Of a stretch of DNA of 64,000 bases, positions 34,162-42,082 are shown piece by piece. Numbering within the stretch: position 1 is the first letter of the stretch; the number at the start of each line of letters is the position of its first letter. Position numbers and translations under genes: made by a program. The stretch spans positions 2,108,001 through 2,172,000 of the forward strand of contig OY729432.1 in assembly GCA_963422385.1 (NCBI GenBank). The letters run 5' to 3'. Origin of the DNA: JAJDTQ01 sp963422385. Its GTDB lineage: Bacteria > Desulfobacterota > Binatia > UBA9968 > JAJDTQ01. The notes beneath the pieces were generated by a model. The model was not told the DNA's origin. It worked only from the letters and a program-made list of their open reading frames with translations, and made no database searches.

Positions 34162-35283
34162 TTACAGGAGGCCGCCCCGGATGGTGTGGCGGGCGACGAT
34201 TCGTTGTCCGGTGGTCCGGCGTTTGCCGACGCTGTCCTCCAGGGTGGTCTCCTCACCCACCACCGCGAGCACGGCCACGTCGGCCTCCCGGCCCACCTCG
34301 AGGACGCCGAGCCGGTCTTGCCAGCCGATGGCCCGGGCTGCGTTGATGGTGCAGTCGGCGACGATCTCGTCGAGGCCCAGTCCCAGCATCAGGAACTTGG
34401 TCAGAGTGGTGGGCAGGTCCACCACGTGGCCGGCGCCGCTGCGACTGTGGAGATCGGTGCTGATGATGTCGGGACGCAGCCCCTGGTCCATGGCCCGGCT
34501 GACCAGGTCGAAGTCGAAGTGCCCGTTGGCGTGGGCGACGTCGAAGAGCACCCCGCGCTCGCGGGCCTCCAGCACTGCCGGACGGAGTTGTCCGGACGGG
34601 TCGACGATGGCCGGCTGCTTCGGCGTGAAGCAGTGGGTCATGATGTCGCCCGGGCGCATGGTCTCGACGATCTCCTCCATGGAGATGCCGGTGTTGCCTA
34701 CGTGCACCATCACCGGCGCGTCGCAGGCGTCCCCGGCCCGGACCGCCATCCCCAGGGCTTCCCGGCCGTTTTCCCCCACCGACGTGACGTGCAGTCGGAT
34801 CTTGATGCCCACCGCGATATCCGGGTTCTCCCGCACCGTGCGCGCGGCGCCCTCGGGGTCGGCGAATCGGATGTACTCCAGCTCGCCCGGGACGTTGAGG
34901 ACGCCGAGCTGCGCCACCGCCACGAACGACAGCATGCGGGTGCGGGACCGTTCGTACACCAGGTGCTTGAACCCCTGGAAGTTCACCGGCCCGGCGGAGC
35001 CCGCGTCCGCGGCGGTGGTGACGCCGGTAGCGCAACAGACCGGGTCCAGGTCAGAGCCGTAAGGGTTGACGCCCCAATAGCTGTGGACGTGGAAGTCGAT
35101 CAGCCCGGGGGTCACGAAGCAGTCGTGAACGTCGAGGACCCGTTTGGCGCCGTCCCGGGGCAGCCCAGCCTGCATGGCGGTGATGCGGCCGCCGGCGATG
35201 CCTACGTCCATCTCCTGCCGCGGCCCCGCGGCCGGGTTGATGACCGTTCCGTTGACGAGTAGCAGGTCAAATGCGTCGCTCAC
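34162..35283 (-). CDS. Amidohydrolase/deacetylase family metallohydrolase
   Basis: 373 residues. Starts with GTG (VSDAFDLLLVNGTVINPAAG) that overlaps the stop of the upstream gene by 4 bases. The metal motif is GLIDFHVHSYWG; the bridging Lys is in VGIKIRLHVTSVG, expected to be carboxylated; then VMVHVGNTG, IMTHCFTP and late ISTDLHSRSGAGHV. This pattern fits the amidohydrolase/deacetylase family (EF_0837 type), whose known members act on acetylated hydroxyacids or related compounds. It is translationally coupled to the amidohydrolase-2 gene and may process the same substrate. Confidence 0.85.
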   Translation of the reverse strand: MSDAFDLLLVNGTVINPAAGPRQEMDVGIAGGRITAMQAGLPRDGAKRVLDVHDCFVTPGLIDFHVHSYWGVNPYGSDLDPVCCATGVTTAADAGSAGPVNFQGFKHLVYERSRTRMLSFVAVAQLGVLNVPGELEYIRFADPEGAARTVRENPDIAVGIKIRLHVTSVGENGREALGMAVRAGDACDAPVMVHVGNTGISMEEIVETMRPGDIMTHCFTPKQPAIVDPSGQLRPAVLEARERGVLFDVAHANGHFDFDLVSRAMDQGLRPDIISTDLHSRSGAGHVVDLPTTLTKFLMLGLGLDEIVADCTINAARAIGWQDRLGVLEVGREADVAVLAVVGEETTLEDSVGKRRTTGQRIVARHTIRGGLL

Positions 35284-36326
35284 GGCGAACCTCCCTGGTC
35301 CTCCGCCAGGCCGTAGAACCGCGAGGGGTTCTGGTGCAGGATCTTGTCGATGACGTGGGGCGCCACCTCGCCCTTTTCCCGCAGGCCCTTGAGGGCCAGC
35401 AACTCGCTGGCGTTGTCGGCGTGGCCGTAGTCGGAGCCGACCATGATCATGTCCTCGCCGGCGTGGTCGATGACGTAGGGCAGGTCGTCGTCCGTCTGGC
35501 AGGCGACGTAGATGCGGTTCGCCTCAAGCAGGGCACCGTCGGGGTCTACCCCGCGCTTGCGGTTGCGCAGGGTGATGTCCTTCACCACGTGGGGCACCCA
35601 TTGGGCGGCCACCTCGATGGCGCCGATGCGCAACTCTGGAAAACGTTGCGGGACGCCGCGCATGATCATGGCGTGGACGGCGCCGATGACGGTCAGCTTG
35701 GCGGTGCGGAACGGGTCGTTGCCGAAGGCTTCCGCAACCGCGGCATTGCCGATGCCGGAGTGGATCCCGATGGGTACGTTCAGACGGGCGGCCTCTTCGT
35801 ACAGTGGAAAGAAATACGGGTGGTGTAGTGGATGATGGGTCTCCAGCCCACGCATGAACACGGCGCAGGCCCCATGCTCCGTGGCCCAGTGCAGTTCCAC
35901 GAGGGCCGCGTCCATGCTCGACAGCGGCAGTTGCACGGCCCAGCGCAGGCGCCCCTTGCCGGCGGCCCAGATGTCCGCGAGCCAGCGGTTGTAGGACCGG
36001 CACAGGGCCCGCTCCACGTCCGCACGGTCGGTGACCGGCCGGAGAAACAGGGTGGGGTAGAGCACCTGGACGTCGGTGCCGATCTCGTCCATGTGTTTCA
36101 GACGGGCGTCGATGTCGGCCATGTCCCGGGACTCTTTGGGCGTGTCCAGGCCGATGTTGTCGCGTCCGCCGATGAGCTTGCCGTTGATGACCCAGAAGTT
36201 GCTCGTCCCGCCCTCCGGCAGGTCCACGGACACGGGCACCGGGCGGAACCGTTTGTCCCGACCCTCCAGGTAGTCCCAGGTGTGGTCCGTTTCGATGACG
36301 TGGGCGTCGGCGTCGATGGCCAGCAT
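35280..36326 (-). CDS. Amidohydrolase-2 family metal-dependent hydrolase (paralogue 1)
   Basis: 348 residues, TIM-barrel of the ACMSD-like amidohydrolase-2 family. It begins MLAIDADAHVIETDHTWDYL. The His-x-His pair of the wider superfamily is an Asp-x-His here (DAH), as in many of this subgroup. Other conserved blocks are HMDEIGTDVQVLYPT, CRSYNRWLADIW, the metal His in IGIHSGIGN, GAIEVAAQWVPH and a late GSDYGHADNASELL. Family members decarboxylate or hydrolyse cyclic and aromatic carboxylates. It is nearly repeated by the next gene upstream (36374-37414). The TGA overlaps the downstream GTG start by 4 bases. Confidence 0.88.
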   Translation of the reverse strand: MLAIDADAHVIETDHTWDYLEGRDKRFRPVPVSVDLPEGGTSNFWVINGKLIGGRDNIGLDTPKESRDMADIDARLKHMDEIGTDVQVLYPTLFLRPVTDRADVERALCRSYNRWLADIWAAGKGRLRWAVQLPLSSMDAALVELHWATEHGACAVFMRGLETHHPLHHPYFFPLYEEAARLNVPIGIHSGIGNAAVAEAFGNDPFRTAKLTVIGAVHAMIMRGVPQRFPELRIGAIEVAAQWVPHVVKDITLRNRKRGVDPDGALLEANRIYVACQTDDDLPYVIDHAGEDMIMVGSDYGHADNASELLALKGLREKGEVAPHVIDKILHQNPSRFYGLAEDQGGSP

Positions 36327-36373
36327 TCCATCCTCCAGTCAGGTTCTCGAACCCTCACGGATTCGCGGGCAGT

Positions 36374-37414
36374 TCAGGCACGGGGTTCCGTCAACCCATA
36401 GAAGCGGGCGGGGTTGCGGGCGAGGATCTTGTCGATCACCGCGGGCGCAATCTCGCCCTTGTCCCGGATCCCCTCGAGCGCCAGCAACTCGCTGGCGTTG
36501 TCGGCGTGGCCGTAGTCCGAGCCGATCATGAGGTTGTCCTCGGCGCCGTAGCGGAGCACGTAGGGCAGGTCGTCGTCGGTCTGGCAGGCCACGAACAGCC
36601 GGTGCGTCCGCAGCACGTCGTCGTCCAGGCGCCGCCCCTGCTTCTTGAAGCGCAGGCGCATGTCGTGCAGCACGTAGGGCAGCCACTGGGCCGTAACCTC
36701 GATGGCGCCGATGCGGAGCTGCGGAAACCGTTCCGGGATCCCGTGCATCACCAGCGCGTGGAACGCCCCCACCACGGTAAGCTTGGCGGTGGTGAAGGTG
36801 TTGTCGGTGCCGAAGGTGTCCAGCACCGAGAAGCTGCCCACCCCCGCGTGGATGCCGATGGCGATGTCAAGCCGCTGGGCCTCCTCGTAGAGCGGGAAGA
36901 AGTAGGGGTGGTGCAGCGGCTGACGGGTTTCCACTCCCCGCAAGGAGACTGCACAGGCGCCGTTCTCCCTGGCCCAGCGCAGCTCTTCCAGCGACGCCTC
37001 CATGCTCAGCACCGGAAGCTGTACGGCCCAGCGGAGCCGGTCCGGCGCCTTCGTCCGGATGTCGGCGAGCCAGCGGTTGTAGGCCCGGCAGAGCGCCAGC
37101 TCCACGTCCGGCCGCTCGGTGAAGGGGCGCAGCAGCACGGTGGGGTAGAGCACCTGTACGCCGGTGCCGATCTCGTCCATGTGCCTTAGCCGCCGGTCGA
37201 TGTCGGTCATCTCCCGCGCTTCGCGGGGCGTCTCGGCGCCGACATTGTCGCGGCCGCCGATGAGGCGCCCGTCAATGAGCCAGAAGTTCTGCCGCGCGCC
37301 CGAGGGCATGTCCGCGGACACCGGAACGGGACGGAAACGCCGGTCCGGGCCCTCCAGATAATCCCACGTGACCTCGTTCTCGATCACGTGCGCGTCCGCA
37401 TCGATGGTCAACAT
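36374..37414 (-). CDS. Amidohydrolase-2 family metal-dependent hydrolase (paralogue 2)
   Basis: 346 residues, beginning MLTIDADAHVIENEVTWDYL; the start was chosen because CGGAGA precedes this ATG, while a frame up to 37456 has no site. It matches paralogue 1 along its length: DYLEGPDRRFRPVPVS, GGRDNVGAET, HMDEIGTGVQVLYPT, CRAYNRWLADI, GIHAGVGSF, GAIEVTAQWLPY, and GSDYGHADNASELL. Tandem position and strong similarity show local duplication. Both would be cytoplasmic. The substrate is unknown; the neighbouring alpha/beta hydrolase and deacetylase suggest a common degradation route. Confidence 0.88.
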   Translation of the reverse strand: MLTIDADAHVIENEVTWDYLEGPDRRFRPVPVSADMPSGARQNFWLIDGRLIGGRDNVGAETPREAREMTDIDRRLRHMDEIGTGVQVLYPTVLLRPFTERPDVELALCRAYNRWLADIRTKAPDRLRWAVQLPVLSMEASLEELRWARENGACAVSLRGVETRQPLHHPYFFPLYEEAQRLDIAIGIHAGVGSFSVLDTFGTDNTFTTAKLTVVGAFHALVMHGIPERFPQLRIGAIEVTAQWLPYVLHDMRLRFKKQGRRLDDDVLRTHRLFVACQTDDDLPYVLRYGAEDNLMIGSDYGHADNASELLALEGIRDKGEIAPAVIDKILARNPARFYGLTEPRA

Positions 37415-37480
37415 GTCCGTTCTCCGGATTCCTTCATTCCCGCCCCTCTCCGTCATGAGGGGCCGGCCGTGTCCTGCCGA

Positions 37481-38608
37481 TCAAGCCCCCAATTGTTTGG
37501 CGAACCAGTCCACGATGAAGCTCCGCCGGTCGAACCGCTTCTCATGGTGCCCCACGCCGTCGAGCAGCTCCCGCGGGGCGTTGACGGCATTCTCGTAGAG
37601 CCGGATGGCGCCTCGCGGGTCCATGACCCGGTCATCGTGGTTGTAGCCCACCAGCAGGGGGCACTCGATCTTGTGTGCCCGGCCCACCAGGGTGAACTCC
37701 TGGCTCCGTTCACGGGCCTCCTTGAGGTCCCTGGCGCCCATCAGCCAGCGCAGGCGGTCCTGAATCGGCGGATAGTAGTCGAAGATGTCGTCCACCAGGT
37801 GATAGGCGCCGCTCCACACGGCCACGGCCTTGATGCGTTTCTCCTCGGTGGCGCACCGGGGCCCGGAATAGCCGCCCATGCTGGAGCCGTGGAGGCCGAT
37901 GCGGTCCGGGTCCACGTCCGTGCGCGACACCAGGTAGTCGATGACGGCCTTGGCCACCCGCTCCGAGTCCGGCGGCGCGTAGAGCTTCATCTCCCGCAGG
38001 GTGGCGCCGTGCCCCGGCCCGTCCACGTCGATGAAGGACATGCCCCGACGCACGTACTGACCGGCGTCGCCGTCGAGCCCGCGCAGCAGGATGCCGTCGG
38101 CGCCGCCGTAGTTGTACACGGTGGGGGAGCGGGTGCCGGACTTGCCTCGGGCCGGATAGAACAAGGCGGCCAGCCGGTGGCCTTCGTAGGGGACCTCGAC
38201 CCGCTCGAAGGGCGGCGTCACCAGGCTCCAGGCCTTGTCGAAGGTCTCCTTGAGCTTGTGGTGGCTCTGCATCATGCGGGGGTCGGTGTCGGGCATGTAT
38301 ACCAGCGCCCGCCGGTGGAACTCCGCCGCCCGCCGGTAGAAGTCATGGGCGGTGACGTGGCGCCCCTCCTCCTCGAACCCCGCGGCCAGCGCTTCGTTCT
38401 TCTCGGCCATGCGGGTCCACTCGGTGTGCCAACTGTCGAGGTTGTAGGGCTTGTAGCGGCGCGCCACCTCGCGAACATCCGGGTCCGGATGCAGCAAGGG
38501 CGCCTCCATGCGCACCTCGAGCTGGCCGCCGCCGGGAAGTCCCGGTCCGGGAAAGAGGCGCTTCTCCACGTCGTCGTCGGCCAGCGGTCTGTCCGGGGAT
38601 TCCTTCAT
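37481..38608 (-). CDS. Alpha/beta hydrolase (2,6-dihydroxypseudooxynicotine hydrolase / FrsA type)
   Basis: 375 residues. The N-terminal 130 residues form a helical cap (YKPYNLDSWHTEWTRMAE, DFYRRAAEFHRRALV), and the rest is an alpha/beta-hydrolase core. The nucleophile elbow is GSSMGG with Ser243; an Asp in YNHDDRVMDP and a His in GVGHHEKRF complete the triad. A helical cap followed by a hydrolase is the layout of C-C bond hydrolases such as 2,6-dihydroxypseudooxynicotine hydrolase and of FrsA-like esterases. It lies between amidohydrolase-2 genes on the same strand, so it may cleave a product of those enzymes. Reaction unproven. Confidence 0.85.
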   Translation of the reverse strand: MKESPDRPLADDDVEKRLFPGPGLPGGGQLEVRMEAPLLHPDPDVREVARRYKPYNLDSWHTEWTRMAEKNEALAAGFEEEGRHVTAHDFYRRAAEFHRRALVYMPDTDPRMMQSHHKLKETFDKAWSLVTPPFERVEVPYEGHRLAALFYPARGKSGTRSPTVYNYGGADGILLRGLDGDAGQYVRRGMSFIDVDGPGHGATLREMKLYAPPDSERVAKAVIDYLVSRTDVDPDRIGLHGSSMGGYSGPRCATEEKRIKAVAVWSGAYHLVDDIFDYYPPIQDRLRWLMGARDLKEARERSQEFTLVGRAHKIECPLLVGYNHDDRVMDPRGAIRLYENAVNAPRELLDGVGHHEKRFDRRSFIVDWFAKQLGA

Positions 38609-38694
38609 CCGATCTCTCCTGAGAGCCGGGACATGACACCAAATTCAAGCGGTTGCCTTCGCCGGATTCCGCCATCCGTTCCCTGCCCCGTGGT

Positions 38695-39786
38695 TCAGAT
38701 GCCGTAGAAGGCGCTGGGGTTGTCCTGGGTTATCCTGGTGACCGCCGAATGGGAGATGTCGCCCTTGTCGGCTCGCTGCTTGAGGAGGCCCATGAAGTCC
38801 ATCTCCTGGGCGGAATCGTTGTGCGTGTAGTCCGAGCCGACGAGGAGATTGGACTCCCCCGTGTGCTGAATGACGTAGCCGAGATCCTCGTCCACCTGAA
38901 ACGATACGTACATGCGGTTCCGCCGCAGTATGTCCTCCGGCATTTCCTCGATCTCCATGGTGGAGCGCAGCACGCTGGTGGGTCGTTCCCTGTTCTTCTC
39001 CAGCCGGCGGCGGATCTCGTACAGCACGAAGGGCACCCAGGAGGCGGTGGCCTCGATGAAGCCGAAACGCAGGGTGGGGAACCGCTCCGGCACGCCGTGG
39101 ACGATCAGGGATTGGAACGCATGCACCACCGGCAGCAGGATGCGGTAGAAGCGGCTGAAGGTGAACTCGCGCGCGGGGGTGAAATCCGGCACGCCCGAGC
39201 CCGTGTGAAAGCAGATGGGCATGCCGAGCTTCTGGGCTTCCTCGTACATCGGGAAGAAATACGGGTCGTTGGCCCATACCCCGGCCTCCCGGTCGCCCTT
39301 CTTGAGCACGCCGCAGGCGCCGTGCTCTTTGGCGAAGCGCAGCTCGTCCGGGGCCGCATCCATGTTCCGGGTGGGTGGGAGCATGACCCAGCGCAACCGG
39401 CCCTCGGACTCGGCCCAGCGTTCGGCCATCCAGCGGTTGTAGCTGCGCCGGAGCGCCATCTCGATCTCCGGCTTGTCGGTGAACTCCACCAGGAACAGGG
39501 TGGGGTACATCACCTGGAAGTCCACGCCCATGCGGTCCATGTCCTCCAGGCGTCTCTTCACGTCCTTGAGCTCCCGGGCGCCCTCGGTAGTGTGGGTTTC
39601 CTCGTCCGTGCGCACGAAGCGGATCTGGCGCTTGCCGTCGATCATCCAGTAGCGCATGGTGGCGTTGCTGGCGTCCTGGTTCCTGGGATAGGCGGTGGTG
39701 GGCCTTAAAGCCTCGTCACCGTCGCGCAGGAACGCCCAGGTATCCTCGGTCTCGTCTACGTGGGTATCGGAATCGATGACTGGCAT
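38695..39786 (-). CDS. Amidohydrolase-2 family metal-dependent hydrolase (paralogue 3)
   Basis: 363 residues, starting MPVIDSDTHVDETEDTWAFL after GGAGGACGTC. It is a more divergent member of the set at 35280 and 36374: the metal start is DSDTH, then RLEDMDRMGVDFQVMYPT, RRSYNRWMAERW, ICFHTGSGVPD, RFGFIEATASWVPF and GSDYTHNDSAQEMD. Late residues QDNPSAFYGI match the QNPSRFYGL ending of the paralogues. It leads the minus-strand run 39786 to 34162, whose gaps are short, so the five genes may be one operon. Substrate unknown. Confidence 0.87.
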   Translation of the reverse strand: MPVIDSDTHVDETEDTWAFLRDGDEALRPTTAYPRNQDASNATMRYWMIDGKRQIRFVRTDEETHTTEGARELKDVKRRLEDMDRMGVDFQVMYPTLFLVEFTDKPEIEMALRRSYNRWMAERWAESEGRLRWVMLPPTRNMDAAPDELRFAKEHGACGVLKKGDREAGVWANDPYFFPMYEEAQKLGMPICFHTGSGVPDFTPAREFTFSRFYRILLPVVHAFQSLIVHGVPERFPTLRFGFIEATASWVPFVLYEIRRRLEKNRERPTSVLRSTMEIEEMPEDILRRNRMYVSFQVDEDLGYVIQHTGESNLLVGSDYTHNDSAQEMDFMGLLKQRADKGDISHSAVTRITQDNPSAFYGI

Positions 39787-40267
39787 GACGTCCTCCGGGT
39801 CGAGCGTGACAGGCAATGCATGGCGGTGCATGGCTCGCTGACTTGTCTGTTCCGTGTGGTCAACGAGAAACGTCGGGTCGAGGTCTGAGGCTGCAAGCGC
39901 GCGAATTATCCCTTGTCCTCGTCAAGGTCGCGGATTTTCCGGGAATCGCTTTGTGTTCGGAATCCCAGGGAGCGACCAGGATGGGGACAAAAATTTTAGG
40001 ACGCTAATAGCTGTGAGGCTGGTGTCAGGCATGGCGCAAGGATACGCCAACATGGCATCTTCGTCGGATGGGCGGTAGACCATGGAATTGTCGACAGGCT
40101 ATATGGCTCATGCTTCTATACAATAGGCAACAATAGGCAAAAAAGGTCCGGTGGACATCTGACCAACCTCCTCCTCGATTTTCCTTTTTACGATTACACT
40201 ATAGGCTGCTCATGTCAAGCTCCGTCCCGTACGCCGAGAGGTAGCCGATGCATCCGGGTGCACTCCG
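39787..40267. other. Gene-free intergenic stretch
   Basis: About 480 bases of lower GC than its neighbours. I see no gene, tRNA or terminator with confidence. It contains a 10-base unit repeated twice in tandem, CAATAGGCAACAATAGGCAA (40121-40140), and an AT-rich tract near 39990-40000. The upstream control region of the amidohydrolase run should lie here, but I cannot point to a convincing promoter. Confidence 0.4.
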
Positions 40268-40696
40268 TCAGCGGGGCTTGAACTTGGGCAGGCTGATGTC
40301 GTCGCTGACCGGATCGAACACCACCTCCACCTCCATCCCGATCTCCACCTCGTCCACCCGGCACTGCACGATGTTGGTGTAGAAGCGGGGGCCCTCCTCC
40401 AGGTCCACCCAGGCGATGACGTAAGGGATGTCCTTCTCGAACGCACGGGCGCCGCGGCCCGCCAACTGGCGGATGACGGTGAAGGAGTAGACGGTGCCGC
40501 GCCCGCTGAGGGCTTCCCATTCAAGCTCTTCGCCGCCGCATTCCACGCACGACGGACGGGGGCACCACACCAGTTCGCCGCAGGAGCGGCAGCGCTGCAT
40601 TACCAGCCGGCCTTCCCCCGCGGCCTGCCAGAAGGGCTCGGTGAGCTCGGTGATCTCGGGAAGCGGGCGTCGGGGCTCGGTTCGTGCTTCAGCCAT
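40268..40696 (-). CDS. Zn-ribbon OB-fold protein (DUF35)
   Basis: 142 residues. The N-terminal helix (PLPEITELTEPFWQAAGEGR) leads to a zinc ribbon with Cys36, Cys39, Cys50 and Cys53, then an OB fold (GRGTVYSFTVIRQ, PYVIAWVDLEEGPRFYTNIV). DUF35 proteins partner thiolase-fold enzymes and help bring CoA substrates to them; known cases include HMG-CoA synthesis in archaea and steroid side-chain aldolases in actinobacteria. Its ATG overlaps the end of the thiolase-like gene by 8 bases, so the pair is coupled and almost surely forms a complex. Confidence 0.92.
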   Translation of the reverse strand: MAEARTEPRRPLPEITELTEPFWQAAGEGRLVMQRCRSCGELVWCPRPSCVECGGEELEWEALSGRGTVYSFTVIRQLAGRGARAFEKDIPYVIAWVDLEEGPRFYTNIVQCRVDEVEIGMEVEVVFDPVSDDISLPKFKPR

Positions 40697-41894
40697 TGGA
40701 GTGCCCCGTCTCGTTGCTCAGGATGGCCACGGCGGTGGAGCCGAGGTTCTTGCCGTAGGGGAGGCCGCCGAGGCCGGTGACCACGCCGGTGCGCGCGCCG
40801 GCCACCTGCCGTTCGCCGCCGTCGCCCCGAAGCTGGGTGACGGCCTCCAGGATATGGATCATGCCGCCGGCGGTGGACGGCTGCCCGCAGTTGATCATGC
40901 CGCCGCCGGTCTGGATGGGCAGCGTCCCCTTGAACGAGAAGTTGGTGGACTCGAAGTATTTCACGTCGCCCTTGTCGCAGAACCCCAGGTCCTCGATCTG
41001 CATCAGCTCGATGATCACGTAGTCGTCGTACAACTCGGCGAAGTCCACGTCGCTCGGGGTGACCCCGGCCATGTCGAAGGCCCGGGCGCCGGCGTCCTTG
41101 ATTCCCATCATCAGCGCGTCGGAGTGGGTCCGGGGGCCGTAGCTCGGATTGTCCTGCTCGCCGAAGCCCATGAGATAGACCGGCTTCCGGGGCATGGTGG
41201 CGGCCTTCTCGGCCGAGGTCAGGATGAACGCCTTGCCGCCGTTGGCCGGCATGACGCAGTCCAGCAGCCGGACCGGGTCGGCCACCAGCCGGGAGGTCTT
41301 GTAGTCCTCCAGGGCAAGCGGTTTTCTGAGATAGGCGTTTGGGTTCAGCGACGCGTGGTGGCGGGCGGTGACCGCGATGTTCCCCAAAGCATCCAGGGTG
41401 GTGCCGTATTCGTACATGTGCCGCCGCATCACCAGGGCGATGCCGCTGTTGGCGCCCATCAGGCCGTAGGGCACTTCGAAATCTCGTACGTCGCGGGGCT
41501 CGACCCCGTTGTGGGTCTCCACGAACGCGGCCGATGCAGCCACGCACAGCACCCGCTCCACCAGCCCGCTCTGTATGGCCGCGGCCGCCTGTCCCAGCGC
41601 CGACACCGTGGCGGCGCCTCCGTTGGCGGAGGCCAGGGAAAGGGCCGGGGTGATGCCGAGGATGGACGCCGTCTCCTCCGGCCAGAAGGGTTGCAGATAG
41701 TTGGTGGTGTAGATGGCGGCGAGCCCCTGGCCGTCCAGGTCCTTTCTTTCGAGGCCCGCGTCTTCCATCGCCAAGCGTGCGGCCCAGGTCAGGTACTCCG
41801 GGATGGTCCGGCGTCTTTCGCCCGGGCGCCGGCCCAAGCGGTCCACCGGGGTCTCGCCGATGCCGACGATAGCCGTGCTGCCGCGAATGCTCAT
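40689..41894 (-). CDS. Thiolase-fold protein (SCP-x/Ltp2-like), DUF35 partner
   Basis: 401 residues, thiolase superfamily. N-terminus AIVGIGETPVDRL and the two-half fold are clear. The nucleophile Cys of thiolases is absent: the matching loop reads SLASANGGAATVS, with Ala near 94. The catalytic His of the late GGxxxxGHP motif is replaced by Gln in MINCGQPSTAGG. AELYDDYVI and LGFCDKGD are kept. Non-decarboxylating thiolase-fold aldolases (Ltp2) also lack the Cys and work with a DUF35 partner, so a retro-aldol cleavage of a CoA ester is a fair inference. It is divergent from fumarase. Confidence 0.82.
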   Translation of the reverse strand: MSIRGSTAIVGIGETPVDRLGRRPGERRRTIPEYLTWAARLAMEDAGLERKDLDGQGLAAIYTTNYLQPFWPEETASILGITPALSLASANGGAATVSALGQAAAAIQSGLVERVLCVAASAAFVETHNGVEPRDVRDFEVPYGLMGANSGIALVMRRHMYEYGTTLDALGNIAVTARHHASLNPNAYLRKPLALEDYKTSRLVADPVRLLDCVMPANGGKAFILTSAEKAATMPRKPVYLMGFGEQDNPSYGPRTHSDALMMGIKDAGARAFDMAGVTPSDVDFAELYDDYVIIELMQIEDLGFCDKGDVKYFESTNFSFKGTLPIQTGGGMINCGQPSTAGGMIHILEAVTQLRGDGGERQVAGARTGVVTGLGGLPYGKNLGSTAVAILSNETGHSNG

Positions 41895-41938
41895 GGATGA
41901 AGGAATCCCTCCCGCCGTCCCCTGATTGCTGGAATCGA

Positions 41939-41966
41939 ATCATACGTGACTTTGCGTTGGCGTCAA
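41939..41966 (-). promoter_or_regulatory. Candidate promoter for the thiolase-DUF35 pair
   Basis: On the minus strand: TTGACG (41961-41966), a 16-base spacer and TATGAT (41939-41944), some 45 bases before the ATG at 41894. Its -35 lies inside the spacer of the opposite fumarase promoter. Confidence 0.5.
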
Positions 41967-41981
41967 GGGTTCGGGTATGAT
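41952..41981 (+). promoter_or_regulatory. Candidate promoter for fumarase
   Basis: TTGCGT (41952-41957), an 18-base spacer and TATGAT (41976-41981), about 100 bases before the ATG at 42083. The -10 is good and the -35 weak. It overlaps the divergent thiolase promoter. Confidence 0.45.
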
Positions 41982-42082
41982 TTGCCGTATACGGACGAGC
42001 CGCCGGAGGTCGGTGTTGGGCGGCGCCCCGCAAGGACGGCTCAAGGCGCGCGCCCGACCAACAGTCGAGGAGAATCCGCATC

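Noticed and set aside
40121..40140. Two tandem CAATAGGCAA units as iterons or a CRISPR seed
   Set aside because: Only two 10-base copies, no spacer, no further array and no replication or cas gene nearby.
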